A DNA stretch of 64,000 bases from positions 1-64,000 of the forward strand of contig NZ_JACHON010000009.1 in the NCBI RefSeq assembly GCF_014206945.1. Direction: 5' to 3'. The stretch is from Gracilibacillus halotolerans. Its GTDB lineage: Bacteria; Bacillota; Bacilli; Bacillales; Amphibacillaceae. Positions 37,462 through 47,681 of the stretch are shown piece after piece (within the stretch, counting starts at the first letter, position 1; every line of letters begins with the position of its first letter). Both the position numbers and the translations under genes were made by a program. The notes under the pieces were generated by a model. It was given only the letters and a program-made list of their open reading frames with translations, had not been told where the DNA came from and made no database searches.

Positions 37462-39000
37462 TTACTGTGCTTCCTTATGAAGTTGGTTGATTTCTTCGAT
37501 ATAGTCGTCTCCTCCGCTGCTTCTCCATAATTCCACTGCTTCTTCTAAGCCCGATTCATCAATTTGTCCAACAATATACTGAATTCTTGCATCAAGTATA
37601 ATGTTATCCATTTGTTGTCCCTTTTTAGCATATACATCTGAAATGTAAGGCTCTGCAGGGTTAGCCACGACGATATCTTCATTTTCAAGCTTTAAGTCCT
37701 CTTCTAGTTGTCTTAATTCACTCGTATCAGGTGTTAAGCTTAATGGTTCTGGAATGTACATAAGTAGCTGGTTTAAGCCATCCATCTCTGCAAGTAATCC
37801 AGCATCATCTTTTACAAGAGATACATATTCCCCGTCTTCGATTTCAAAATGGCGACCTTCGATACCATTTTCAGCTAATATTTGTGCTTCCTCATCATTC
37901 ATCTTATCTAAGAATGAGAGTACTTTTTTCAATTCCTCTTCGTCTTTAACAGCAGTTGTAGATATCGATAGCATTCCTGAATATCCTGATGTAGGTAAAT
38001 TCTTCATACCAAACGGTCCTTCCACGGCCTTGATAACAGTGATTGGGTCTTCATTTTCCGGTTCAGCGTCGATAATTTTTTCTTGGATACGGTGACCTTC
38101 ATCAAGTACGTTTACTTGAACACCTGCTTCACCCGCTACTACCGGGTCAGACCATTGTGCTGGATCCATTACAGCAAAGTCTTCATTAACCAATCCTTCA
38201 TCATAAAGCTTTTTAAAGAAGTCTAGTGCATCCTTATAATTATCATCTAAGAACCAAGGGTATAAGTTACCATCATCATCGATACCCCATTTATTTGGAA
38301 CTCCAAACCATGTTTGCATAACATCCCACGGACCTTCATACTTTGATACTACTAAACCATACGTATCATCTTGTCCATTTCCATCAGGATCTTCTTCCGT
38401 AAAAGCCTTCAACATATTATAAAAATCGTCAATTGTTTTTGGTTCCTCTAAACCTAAATTTTCTAACCAATCTTTTCGTATGATAACTCCATTCCGTCCT
38501 AAATCCCTTGATCGGTAGATTCCAAATATTTTTCCATTAATTGAGCTATTATTTAATATGATTTCGTTTGCTTGACTTAAATTCGGGTAATCATCTAAAT
38601 AAGGCCCTAGTTCCCAAAAAGCCCCATCTTCAACAGCACTAATAAAACTCGGTGATTTACCTGGCACATACATGACATGAGGTAAATCGCCAGACGATAG
38701 GGTGATATTGAATTTGTCTTCTAAATTACTATTTGGTGCCCACTCAATTGTCAAATCAGTATTTGTGTAGTCCTCTAATGCTTGCCAAACCGGACTGCTG
38801 TCTGTAGGTGGCTCTGTCGTAAAGGTAGGTACAAAAACATCGATAGCCATCCTATCTTCATTTTCCTCGTCCGAACTGTCCGAATTTGAATTAGAATTTG
38901 TGCTTGATTCCTCACTGTCACTACTACAAGCTGTTATAAAAAGTAATCCAAATGCGAATATAGCTAGTAGTAACAAGCGTAATTTACTTGCTTTCATCAT
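37462..39000 (-). CDS. extracellular oligosaccharide-binding lipoprotein (LplA/YtcQ type)
   Basis: A 512-aa lipoprotein: signal peptide with lipobox LFITAC, then a Ser/Asn/Asp-rich linker, then a large substrate-binding fold (family of LplA, YtcQ, YesO-like proteins of about 500 aa). A motif like DPDGNGQDDTYGLV is the EF-hand-like Ca site usual in these proteins. The start at 39000 (ATGATG) follows GGGAGGTC. First gene of the transporter set, preceded by about 200 bp that should hold its promoter and a cre-like site. Confidence 0.92.
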   Translation of the reverse strand: MMKASKLRLLLLAIFAFGLLFITACSSDSEESSTNSNSNSDSSDEENEDRMAIDVFVPTFTTEPPTDSSPVWQALEDYTNTDLTIEWAPNSNLEDKFNITLSSGDLPHVMYVPGKSPSFISAVEDGAFWELGPYLDDYPNLSQANEIILNNSSINGKIFGIYRSRDLGRNGVIIRKDWLENLGLEEPKTIDDFYNMLKAFTEEDPDGNGQDDTYGLVVSKYEGPWDVMQTWFGVPNKWGIDDDGNLYPWFLDDNYKDALDFFKKLYDEGLVNEDFAVMDPAQWSDPVVAGEAGVQVNVLDEGHRIQEKIIDAEPENEDPITVIKAVEGPFGMKNLPTSGYSGMLSISTTAVKDEEELKKVLSFLDKMNDEEAQILAENGIEGRHFEIEDGEYVSLVKDDAGLLAEMDGLNQLLMYIPEPLSLTPDTSELRQLEEDLKLENEDIVVANPAEPYISDVYAKKGQQMDNIILDARIQYIVGQIDESGLEEAVELWRSSGGDDYIEEINQLHKEAQ

Positions 39001-39112
39001 TTTATGACCTCCCATTTTTTAAGAATCCATAAGATTAAACGTTATGTTGTTTCGTTAAAACTGCTTTATCACCTCTTTTCTTTTTTACAGCTCGTTTGCT
39101 GCTACACCAAAT

Positions 39113-39126
39113 ATAAAACGCTTACA
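39113..39126 (-). promoter_or_regulatory. cre-like site before the oligosaccharide transporter genes
   Basis: The minus strand reads TGTAAGCGTTTTAT, close to the CcpA consensus TGWAANCGNTNWCA apart from the last two bases. It lies in the 205-bp gap between the YetA-like gene and the binding-protein gene. Catabolite repression is inferred. Confidence 0.45.
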
Positions 39127-39204
39127 TTTTTCCAGCAATAATCATTTTTTGTCATCCTTTACACTATAGCTAATTTTACAGATTCTACTTGGAAAGGGGC
39201 TATG

Positions 39205-41799
39205 TTATTTAGCACCTTTTTGCATTTTGACACTTTCTTGCATATTGAATAATTGAGGAAATGCATCCTTGTTTGGTGGCATATCCTGTAACAGCTCCAA
39301 ACATACGATTACATTAATACACCATTGTGAAATTGTGTTCGTTGTTATCCAAGGTATTTCTTCTATTCTCTTCCAGTCGTTCACTTCTTCCACTACAATT
39401 GGCAGCGGTGTATGACTATATTTTTCATCTAACAATAATGTCCAAGCTTTTTCTGCTAGTTCTAAATTATTTTTGTGCTTGGCTGCATAGGCTGTCATGG
39501 CTGCTGCAAACATCGGCCAATGAAAATGCTGATCATTTAATACATTGTTTGTTTTATTTCTTTTTTCCTGATCAGATAGGACATAAAACTCTCCATATTC
39601 TGCGAGCATATCCTTCCATTCCTCATCCTCTAACAATTCAGCAATCTCCATCCAAACTTGTGGTGCACCAAACGCTATCATCATATGGTATCCACCTGTT
39701 CCATCTCCCATATGTGTCAATTGTGATGTTTCTGGATCATAGCCAAATGTTGGTCCCGACAACAATCGTAAGGGTAGTTTCTTTAAAGTGTTCATGCCGC
39801 TCGTTATTTTATCTAGATATTTAGTATTTTCTGTTCGCTCCCACTCGACCAACCAATTAGACGTAAATGCCGCCCAATCTGGTCCTGACCTTACATGCGT
39901 TGGATATTGATCCTTCGGAAAATATTCTCTCATTGGATCTAAATCCCTTGTCGCATAGTCCGCATCTTTCACTTCTTTTAATAACTCTCCTGTTCGTTCA
40001 TCAGCTGTTAAATAATAATAGTAACGATACAAGCCTGCCATACTAACTCTTACCTCTTTACAGCCACAACCCCAATGGCTCACATTATGTCGTGAACCCA
40101 AACCTTTATATTCTCCAAAATGGTAACAATCAACCTCACTAGTATGTCGTGTCATCGCTTCTGCAAAATCAAAGATATCATTTCTTCCTGTTCGAAAAAA
40201 CATATACCAGAGCCATATGTTCGGAGCAAGCTCCGTATTTTGCCAAGCAAATCCACCTAAATCATAGCGCCACTGATGGCGAATCGGATCATACGTATGC
40301 ATGACATCTCCATAATTCCAGAATCCATACCAACTCCGCTGTTCAACTTCTCTTTTATAAAACGTAAAAGCATTGTCTAACTCGACCTCTAAAAATCGGT
40401 GAAACGGTGAAGATTCGTTTGGTAAGCTATAGGCACCTACTGCTTTCGTTTCATAATAGTATGATGGTTCACAAATTAATAATGGGTTGTTTCTCCAATT
40501 ATCTATATAATCTTGAAACTCTTCCTTCTTGGGTATTTTGCTATAAAATGAAATAAACAACTCATTCGTATTTGCGATTCCAATCGGAGTTGCTCGCATT
40601 TCATCAAATCCTTCGTAAGCACTCTTTACATATGTTTCGTTGCTATAATGGCGTAAATCCATTGCCTCACTGTCTGGAGACCAAAGCCAAATCGTTAAAA
40701 CGGGTTCTCCAGCTAATTGATTCACCTCTAATCCAGCAGGATGCTTCTCACGCATCTTCGGATGTGAAATAGCGATTGCACCGTTTTTACTTCCTACACA
40801 CATTGCACCACTTGCCCTTTCTCCATGGGCAATTTCAATCCATGCATGGTTCGCTGATGTTCGTTTCAGCATTTTATAATGATTAGCTGAGTCATGAACA
40901 ATTTTATAATCATTCCATATCGCATTCGCCGTTACATGCTCCTTCAGTTGTTCAAACTCATCTAAATCGACTTCGATATTTTCAATTTGCTTTGCATATA
41001 ACCCGTTAGCATGTTGAAAACTCCTTGTTAATAAAAGTTGAGCAGCTTCACTATAAACCCCAGTTTCTGTTCCAATTTGAACATAACGATTCCATGGTGG
41101 CTCACCAGTTGAAGCTGAGTTTACTTTTAACGCCATTCCTTTTATAAAATACTTTGATGGATTGATATCAATCATCTGTGTATGAATTACCTTAATAGAA
41201 TTCGTATTCAGACGAAATTCCAAACGGAGTATGAAAGGTAATACTCGATGATTTTCATTATTAATATGATGTCCTGTAACTTTGGTAACCGAGCGAATCT
41301 GACCTGATGTTTCGATTATCACATCATCGATTACCCCTCTGTAAGTACTCTCCACCCTTACCTTTTTATCTCCGGATTCTTCTCGTTGCTCAAGCAATGT
41401 TTCAAGCGATAAATTTGAAGCAACAATACGATTATCTTTTCTAATCTCATCAATAAGAATATTACCCTCTCTTAAAATTCGATAATTCATGTTACCAGTA
41501 TGAATCACTAGTGAAGATGGTGTTTCCTCCACTTGAATCCTTTGTGAAGAGAGAGTAGACACAGACTTTCGCTTGATTGCTAGATTCGCCTCTCCAGCTA
41601 ATAATGCTGAGTGAGCCGTCCATTTTATCGTTCCATCTGGCCAATATGCAGTTGGTCTTACTTCGTGTAACTCTAGTTCCTCATCACCATTCCATAAAGA
41701 AAGCGGCTCATCTTTTTTCAATTTTCCTTTTGGCCAAGGTACTCCCCACGTAACTACCGTTGGTACATGTGGTCGATAAAGCCAATTAAGTTTCACCAT
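39205..41799 (-). CDS. yetA: YetA/PcRGLX-like protein (putative exo-rhamnogalacturonan lyase, PL26-like)
   Basis: An 864-aa protein without signal peptide. It matches B. subtilis YetA in size and pattern: an N-terminal domain (WGVPWPKGKL, WPDGTIKWTAHSALL), a central beta-sandwich and an alpha/alpha-toroid C-terminal half (about 480-860). YetA shares its three-domain layout with PcRGLX, an exo-acting rhamnogalacturonan lyase of PL26. The same chemistry here is inference. It lies between the acetylesterase and the importer genes, so it probably trims imported rhamnogalacturonan-I oligosaccharides in the cytoplasm. GGAGG precedes the ATG. Confidence 0.8.
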   Translation of the reverse strand: MVKLNWLYRPHVPTVVTWGVPWPKGKLKKDEPLSLWNGDEELELHEVRPTAYWPDGTIKWTAHSALLAGEANLAIKRKSVSTLSSQRIQVEETPSSLVIHTGNMNYRILREGNILIDEIRKDNRIVASNLSLETLLEQREESGDKKVRVESTYRGVIDDVIIETSGQIRSVTKVTGHHINNENHRVLPFILRLEFRLNTNSIKVIHTQMIDINPSKYFIKGMALKVNSASTGEPPWNRYVQIGTETGVYSEAAQLLLTRSFQHANGLYAKQIENIEVDLDEFEQLKEHVTANAIWNDYKIVHDSANHYKMLKRTSANHAWIEIAHGERASGAMCVGSKNGAIAISHPKMREKHPAGLEVNQLAGEPVLTIWLWSPDSEAMDLRHYSNETYVKSAYEGFDEMRATPIGIANTNELFISFYSKIPKKEEFQDYIDNWRNNPLLICEPSYYYETKAVGAYSLPNESSPFHRFLEVELDNAFTFYKREVEQRSWYGFWNYGDVMHTYDPIRHQWRYDLGGFAWQNTELAPNIWLWYMFFRTGRNDIFDFAEAMTRHTSEVDCYHFGEYKGLGSRHNVSHWGCGCKEVRVSMAGLYRYYYYLTADERTGELLKEVKDADYATRDLDPMREYFPKDQYPTHVRSGPDWAAFTSNWLVEWERTENTKYLDKITSGMNTLKKLPLRLLSGPTFGYDPETSQLTHMGDGTGGYHMMIAFGAPQVWMEIAELLEDEEWKDMLAEYGEFYVLSDQEKRNKTNNVLNDQHFHWPMFAAAMTAYAAKHKNNLELAEKAWTLLLDEKYSHTPLPIVVEEVNDWKRIEEIPWITTNTISQWCINVIVCLELLQDMPPNKDAFPQLFNMQESVKMQKGAK

Positions 41800-41930
41800 T
41801 AAAGTTCCTCCATTCGATTACTATGTTCCAAGTAAACTTAAAAACTTTAAATTACTACTACGTCGAGTTACTCTTTTAGTGCGAGAAAATAGATTGGTCG
41901 AGAATTCACTATTCCCCGACCAATCTATGT

Positions 41931-42548
41931 TTATATCAATTTCAAAAATTGCTCTGATACTATTCTAGCTATTTGATTAGCACCTTTCTCCGTAAAATGC
42001 GTGTAATCTGTGCCATTATGCGCAACCATGTAATAAGATTTAACCTCTTCGTATCCAACTTCTTGATAATGTAGGATACTATGTTTCATTAAATCGATCA
42101 GTTCTATATTTTGTTCTTCCGCAACCTCCTTCATCGCATTACAATAGTCATTGAAATCGTTGAGAAACTCATCTAACACATAATGAAGCCTTGCGACAGG
42201 CGTTATTAAAATTGGCTTCGTTTGCCTCTGTCTTGCTGTATCAATATATTGTTTTAAATAGTCCTTATAATCATGATATGGCTCTGTGAACCTTTCGGGT
42301 TTTTCTTTCGTTGAGTCATTGTGACCCATCTGTATAAGAAGATAATCACCTGGTTGCATACCATCCTTCATAGCATCCAAACGACCTTCTAAAATAAATG
42401 TTTTTGAACTTCTGCCACCAATTGCGTGATTGTGAATTTCATAGTCTGCTAAATAGTTAGCTAAAAATTGTCCCCAACCAGCTTGAGGTGATTGTTCTTT
42501 CTCATATGTTTGACATGTAGAATCACTCGCTAGAAATATTCTCTTCAT
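41931..42548 (-). CDS. rhamnogalacturonan acetylesterase (SGNH/GDSL, YesT/YesY type)
   Basis: A 205-aa SGNH hydrolase that removes acetyl groups from galacturonic acid in rhamnogalacturonan. Block I is FLASDSTCQTY with the catalytic Ser at about residue 9, block II GGRSSKTF, block III MGHNDS and block V DYTHFTEKG with the Asp/His pair. No signal peptide, so it acts inside the cell on imported material. It overlaps the end of the GH106-like gene by 26 bp, so the two are translationally coupled. Confidence 0.9.
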   Translation of the reverse strand: MKRIFLASDSTCQTYEKEQSPQAGWGQFLANYLADYEIHNHAIGGRSSKTFILEGRLDAMKDGMQPGDYLLIQMGHNDSTKEKPERFTEPYHDYKDYLKQYIDTARQRQTKPILITPVARLHYVLDEFLNDFNDYCNAMKEVAEEQNIELIDLMKHSILHYQEVGYEEVKSYYMVAHNGTDYTHFTEKGANQIARIVSEQFLKLI

Positions 42549-45048
42549 GGCTTAAATCTCCCTCTTGAGCGATTACTTTCACTTTGACTGGACCGATTAA
42601 TCCAGATGGTTGCGGTTGTTGATCCATCGCAACAGCACTATTATTCGTAATACGGACAACTATTTCGTTTTCTCCGTCCCTTAAATATTGCTTTGGAATG
42701 GAAAATTCGTATGGCGCCCACATTTTCACACCGACTAGCTGATTGTTTATATGTACTTCAGCTATCTCATAAACACTACCTAAATCTAGCACAACCATGT
42801 CAGCTTTTTTTGCCTGCCATTGAAAATGTAACATATAGTTAATCGCGCCAGAATAATAGGTTAACTCATCCGTTTCTTGCCAATCTTGTAATCCAGAATA
42901 TTGCCAGTAGCCATCTTTTCTACTAGGAACTAATTGTACTTCCAACGTATGTACTTCTTTAGTAGAATCATCCAACCTCAAAGGTGCCTCCTCATTTATT
43001 GTTGAAGTTAGGATAATTGATTCTCGATACCCTAAATGTAAATTGGTTTTATTTTCGCTAAATTCTAATGAATGTCTTTTACCTGTCCATGCATCCCACG
43101 CTTCGGTCGGTATATCCTTTGAAAATTGAATATTGCCAGAAAAAGGCTCTTCACCTTCGTTAACTATAAAGTAAAAGTATTGCTTTCCTTTCCATACTTT
43201 AGATACTCGAATATTCGATGAACGAGATTCTAGTTGTATTTGTTGAAATCGGGAAAAGGGCCCCATTTTCTCAAGTTGATCATAGGATAGATAATGAATT
43301 TGTTTGAGTTGTTTTATAGGTAACGTAGAGGAGATAACATAAACCTTTCCTCCTTGAGAAATAAAATTATATAACACAGTAGCAACTCTTGGATTAAATT
43401 GTTCTAATTGCATATCATCTAATATAATCACTTCATATTGTTGTTGTTCTATTTTTAGTATATTTCCTATTACTTTTACTTTATTTAGAAGAAATAAGTC
43501 TTCGTGCACATAGTTAAATTCCATTTGATTCTCAAAGAAATAACGAGCCATTTTCCAAGGTAGTTGATTATTTAATGTCAATATTCCAATCTTCGCCTCG
43601 TTGACACTGTCGGTCATTAACCAGCTTAGTCTTTTCATATAGTCGCTAAATAAACGATAATAAGGCCACCAAACATTATTTGGACCAACATCAGGTGGTC
43701 GTTCATGACTTCTTTCCACCCCATCAATCGAATAATAAAAAGCATGTGGACAAAATAAATTAACCCCTCGAACAGCTAGCCAATCGGTATACCATTTCAT
43801 ATCTGCTGCTGATAAATTCCATGTGTTTTCTTTTCCACAAACACCTAAGTACTCATTCATGTTCCGTCTTCTACCGAAATGTCTAGCGGCATCTGCCCCA
43901 CACTTTCCTGCCGTTGAATGTGGACCAGTTATACCTTTGTCATTTTCAGGAGCTACCCATCTCCAAACAACATCTTGACCAGGAATATGGAAGGCTTTCA
44001 ATAATCCAATATCGTCACTTTTTTCAGGATGACCTGTTAAATCGAGGTTATTTTCCAAACACCATTCACTAATTGGAATATAATAGCTTGCTAGCATCCG
44101 CTCATTTATGGCTCGATCATAATCTTGTCGCACCTGTTCTGCATTCGCACTATCGAAAAAGAGACTTAATAAATCATTATAACGATATCCTTCATTTATT
44201 AGTTCATGTTCAAACCCTTCTGTCCATGCAAGATAACCTGGCTTCGAATTCCTACCTGTTATATCTGGCTCATCGGTAAACATGGCAACTATTGTATTTC
44301 CAAAGTATTCCCCAACTACTTCCTTGTAACGTTCATGCGTCAATTGAATAAATGCTTTTACTGCTTCAGGATTTAATAAATCTGCTGACCTTGGAGCGTA
44401 TTTTTCACCATCGTCTTGACCATAATGTATACCTCGTATTGTACCGTTTGTATAGTCTTCAGATAGTACAATAATTTGTTTATTTTTCATTAAATGATGT
44501 TCCGAACTTTCAATCTGTATACCATGTTGTTTATTTAAAATGGTGTACGAATCATTATTTTGCTCCGGATAAATACACAAAATATTTCCCGGGTCATATT
44601 CTTTTTCTTTCTTATCAAGTACAAATATCGCTACAATACGTTCATCCTCTTCTAACTTAATAGAGAATGGAAATTGCACCTCTTCGTATACAGTTGCATG
44701 TAATCCTCTACTTGCAAATCTAGGATTTAATTCTACAACTTTTCCATTGGCAGCTCCTGATGGATACATTGCTTCATCGTATAACATTACTCGCATCTTT
44801 CGTTGGTGAGCCTCTTTCACAGCAAAGGCAACAAACTCCATAAACGTATCCGATAAGTATTCGATATCTTTTGGAATGCCTAGACGTGGGTGTAGTACGA
44901 ATCCCTCCACTCCTTTTTCCTGAAAGCCTTCTATTTGTTGTCGCAGCAACTTTTTATCGAGTTGGTCATTCCAAAACCAAAATGGAATTGGTGTATATGC
45001 TGCTCCTGGATTAAGGAATTCCTTAAATATTTTACGATCCGTTGTCAT
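42523..45048 (-). CDS. GH106-like glycoside hydrolase (putative alpha-L-rhamnosidase)
   Basis: An 841-aa protein without signal peptide. The N-terminal TPIPFWFWNDQLDKKLLRQQI and LHPRLGIPKDIEYLS match the TIM-barrel start of GH106 and related families. The C-terminal WAPYEFSIPKQYLRDGENEIVVRITN (in parts) is a GH2-like sugar-binding beta-sandwich. GH106 enzymes remove terminal L-rhamnose. The assignment to rhamnose rests on the family resemblance and on the rhamnogalacturonan context. It follows the AraC-type regulator by 12 bp. Confidence 0.78.
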   Translation of the reverse strand: MTTDRKIFKEFLNPGAAYTPIPFWFWNDQLDKKLLRQQIEGFQEKGVEGFVLHPRLGIPKDIEYLSDTFMEFVAFAVKEAHQRKMRVMLYDEAMYPSGAANGKVVELNPRFASRGLHATVYEEVQFPFSIKLEEDERIVAIFVLDKKEKEYDPGNILCIYPEQNNDSYTILNKQHGIQIESSEHHLMKNKQIIVLSEDYTNGTIRGIHYGQDDGEKYAPRSADLLNPEAVKAFIQLTHERYKEVVGEYFGNTIVAMFTDEPDITGRNSKPGYLAWTEGFEHELINEGYRYNDLLSLFFDSANAEQVRQDYDRAINERMLASYYIPISEWCLENNLDLTGHPEKSDDIGLLKAFHIPGQDVVWRWVAPENDKGITGPHSTAGKCGADAARHFGRRRNMNEYLGVCGKENTWNLSAADMKWYTDWLAVRGVNLFCPHAFYYSIDGVERSHERPPDVGPNNVWWPYYRLFSDYMKRLSWLMTDSVNEAKIGILTLNNQLPWKMARYFFENQMEFNYVHEDLFLLNKVKVIGNILKIEQQQYEVIILDDMQLEQFNPRVATVLYNFISQGGKVYVISSTLPIKQLKQIHYLSYDQLEKMGPFSRFQQIQLESRSSNIRVSKVWKGKQYFYFIVNEGEEPFSGNIQFSKDIPTEAWDAWTGKRHSLEFSENKTNLHLGYRESIILTSTINEEAPLRLDDSTKEVHTLEVQLVPSRKDGYWQYSGLQDWQETDELTYYSGAINYMLHFQWQAKKADMVVLDLGSVYEIAEVHINNQLVGVKMWAPYEFSIPKQYLRDGENEIVVRITNNSAVAMDQQPQPSGLIGPVKVKVIAQEGDLSHEENISSE

Positions 45049-45060
45049 TTTCTCTCTCCT

Positions 45061-47382
45061 TTAACTACTTCTCCTGCGGAATTGGCTCGGTGTTATTCCA
45101 ACATGTTTCTTAAAAATACGATTAAAATAACTATGCCTATACCCTACTGTTTCCGCTATATCACTTATTTTTTCATTTGTTTCCATCAGTAATCGTTTTG
45201 CTTTATCCATTCGAATCTTTGTTAAATAATCAATAAAATTGATTCCTAAAATCTTTTTAAATGCTTTGCTCAACGTATATGGCGTTGTTTGGACATAATC
45301 GGCACAGCCTTCCAATGAGATATCCTCCATATATTTTTCCTCTATATACGAAACTACCTTATCTACAATTAGCTTCATTTCCATATTTATATTTTTCTCT
45401 AAATACGCTGTGTACGGTTGGACTACTTCATCTATAAACCATTTGATAATCCACTCTATTTCACGTAATTGTGTTAACTCTCTCCACATATTTCTGCCGT
45501 CATAAAGTTGAAATGGATCGATACCTGATAGTAATATTTCATGTTGAATCACACTATATAGTTGTTGTACACCAGTGTTAACACTAAATTCCTTAGAACT
45601 TCCCTGAACCAATTGCTCAAAAAACTCACGAATAAGCGTTTCTGTTTCCTCGCCTCCACCACGACGAATGGATTGGATAATTTCTTTTTCAATCTCAAAA
45701 GGATAATGAAGACGACGGTAATTCTCTTCCTTAAATTTATCTTGCATAACGATAATTTGATTATCTGTCTTGTAATCTCTGTAGCTCCTAACACGCCTTG
45801 TTTCCTCAAATAAATGATTGATTCCTTTTATCTTATTTGTTTCAGAGCTTATCGTAATCGTAGCAAACACATTTAAAATACGATTAATTGCTAGAGTCAT
45901 TTCTTTCGCTAGAGAATGTAGCATTTTCTGACTATCCTCTATTGTTTCAGGGAGTAAGATAAAAACACTTGCTGTCATATCGTAATGATTTAGTACGGTA
46001 AATTGCTCCACATAGTCTTCAATTAGCTCCTCTGCAATGTTGGACATGGCGAATGCCAACCAGCTATCATCCTCCTTGTAATGACGATGATCCATACCTG
46101 TTATTTGAATATCTAATAATACAAAAGAATGTCCTTCCACATTCCAGCCGTAATTCTCCATCCTTCTTTTTAAAGCCTCTTCATTGAAATTGTATAGGTA
46201 GCCTCTCGTTAACTGTGTTAAGAAATTTTGTCTTAGCTGCGGAATTTGATGGCTAATTTTATCCTTAAGCTGCTGTTTTTCAATTGTTAGGGAATTAAGT
46301 CGATCACGAATCTGGCTAAATTCATCATGATTTGTACTAGATACTCGATTAGCCCCACTGATATACGAGCTAACAATATTTTTAACTGGCTGATATAATC
46401 GATTGGAAGCAAATAATGTTAGGAAAAATGCAACAGCCAATACTGTAAAACTAACAATTAGAATCACTTTTGATATCGTCACGATTGGAGTTGTTATGGC
46501 AGAAATAGGTGCAGCGGATATGTATGTCCATTCTGAGCCAATTCGATCAAAGGAACCATAAGTAACTGAATAAGTTTTATCATCCCATTGAAGTTGACCA
46601 GTCCTACCTGATTCCTCATCCATATATAAATCAATAAGTTCATTAATAAAAGGGTTATTCTTTCTCATCCCACTCGTTAAAAGTACATCATTGGTTTCAT
46701 TCAGTAGTACAGTAACTCCGCCAGTATAAGGTGTTAAGGTTTCTAGGTTTTTAGCGAGACTTTTTTTATCAAGGCTTACAATAATCGCACCAAACGGCTC
46801 TTTTACAACTCCCGGTATTTGATGCGCTAATACTATTTCCTCCATGTAACCTGCATGTTCCATAAATTGTTCGTCATGGTCCCACGTTATATTTTTCCTT
46901 CCTGAAAGCAGAGTTTCATATCCCTTATGTTCATTCGTATTATGTATGTAATTCACATAAGGACTGAACACGACCGCTCCTTCTTTCGTTTCAATATAGA
47001 GATCTACTTCATTTATAAAGGGGTGGCTCCCTTCAAGAATCAGAAGTTTTTGCATCAAATCTCTTGTTTTTTGGAATTCATAAACAAAATCTGTAGTGAT
47101 TAATTGATAATTAAACGTTGGCTCAAAAGCCCAATAAGTTAAGGATTCTTCCAAGTAAGTTAACTGGTCATCAATATTTTGTGCACGCTCATCGATTTCT
47201 TCTAAATGGACTTTCGTTAACTCTTTTTCCGTTGAGTTCAAACCAATTGAATAAATTGCAATACCTGATATAATTCCGGGAATTGAAGTTATAAATAAAA
47301 TTAAAAGAAAACTCCTACGGAAATACTGACTTTTCCATCTAGATTGAATCCATTCCACCATTTGTTTTTTTTGTTGCTTCAT
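45061..47382 (-). CDS. AraC-family membrane regulator (YesS/YtdP type)
   Basis: A 773-aa protein with a TM helix (about 24-46), an extracytoplasmic sensing domain (about 50-300), a second helix (about 303-327), a cytoplasmic linker and two C-terminal helix-turn-helix motifs (YADYVQTTPYTLSKAFKKILG region and ISDIAETVGYRHSYFNRIFKKHVGITPSQFR in parts). The arrangement is that of B. subtilis YesS, which activates rhamnogalacturonan genes. It is the first gene of the locus. A cre-like palindrome lies upstream. It probably senses an outside sugar signal and activates the downstream genes. Confidence 0.9.
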   Translation of the reverse strand: MKQQKKQMVEWIQSRWKSQYFRRSFLLILFITSIPGIISGIAIYSIGLNSTEKELTKVHLEEIDERAQNIDDQLTYLEESLTYWAFEPTFNYQLITTDFVYEFQKTRDLMQKLLILEGSHPFINEVDLYIETKEGAVVFSPYVNYIHNTNEHKGYETLLSGRKNITWDHDEQFMEHAGYMEEIVLAHQIPGVVKEPFGAIIVSLDKKSLAKNLETLTPYTGGVTVLLNETNDVLLTSGMRKNNPFINELIDLYMDEESGRTGQLQWDDKTYSVTYGSFDRIGSEWTYISAAPISAITTPIVTISKVILIVSFTVLAVAFFLTLFASNRLYQPVKNIVSSYISGANRVSSTNHDEFSQIRDRLNSLTIEKQQLKDKISHQIPQLRQNFLTQLTRGYLYNFNEEALKRRMENYGWNVEGHSFVLLDIQITGMDHRHYKEDDSWLAFAMSNIAEELIEDYVEQFTVLNHYDMTASVFILLPETIEDSQKMLHSLAKEMTLAINRILNVFATITISSETNKIKGINHLFEETRRVRSYRDYKTDNQIIVMQDKFKEENYRRLHYPFEIEKEIIQSIRRGGGEETETLIREFFEQLVQGSSKEFSVNTGVQQLYSVIQHEILLSGIDPFQLYDGRNMWRELTQLREIEWIIKWFIDEVVQPYTAYLEKNINMEMKLIVDKVVSYIEEKYMEDISLEGCADYVQTTPYTLSKAFKKILGINFIDYLTKIRMDKAKRLLMETNEKISDIAETVGYRHSYFNRIFKKHVGITPSQFRRRSS

Positions 47383-47420
47383 CCATCTCTCACCTCACTT
47401 CTTTTATTCTACCACTAAAT

Positions 47421-47434
47421 TGTAAGCACTTACA
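47421..47434. promoter_or_regulatory. cre-like palindrome upstream of the AraC-type regulator
   Basis: TGTAAGCACTTACA is a near-perfect palindrome that matches the CcpA consensus except for an A in place of G in the centre. It lies 38 bp upstream of the regulator start, so it could mediate repression by preferred sugars. Confidence 0.45.
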
Positions 47435-47601
47435 TAAAGCTGTGAGGAAAAGTAATACTGTAGTTCTGTTTCTGCTTATTTATCATAGACGTATTCTTCT
47501 TTTCAATCAATTGTATTTTTTTGCTCCGTCAAAATTTCTTTTATTTAAATACTGTACTTTTTTGCAAAAATAAAACTTTTTTGCAATCATAAGAGATACG
47601 T

Positions 47602-47635
47602 AAAACAGGTGACCCTTTATTGGATCACCTGTTTT
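47602..47635 (-). terminator. symporter operon terminator
   Basis: AAAACAGGTGA (47602-47612) pairs with TCACCTGTTTT (47625-47635) over 11 bp, downstream of the minus-strand symporter gene. The A run in the left arm gives TTTT on the minus strand. Confidence 0.8.
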
Positions 47636-47681
47636 ATCACATCTATTACGTATCGTCCACACTAGTTACAAGTAATTATCG

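Noticed and set aside
37754-38095. 113-codon frame opposite the binding lipoprotein gene
   Set aside because: Antisense to a clear solute-binding protein with a good signal peptide. No upstream site.
39327-39824. 165-codon frame opposite the YetA-like gene
   Set aside because: Long but antisense to a conserved domain, with no Shine-Dalgarno and no recognisable fold.
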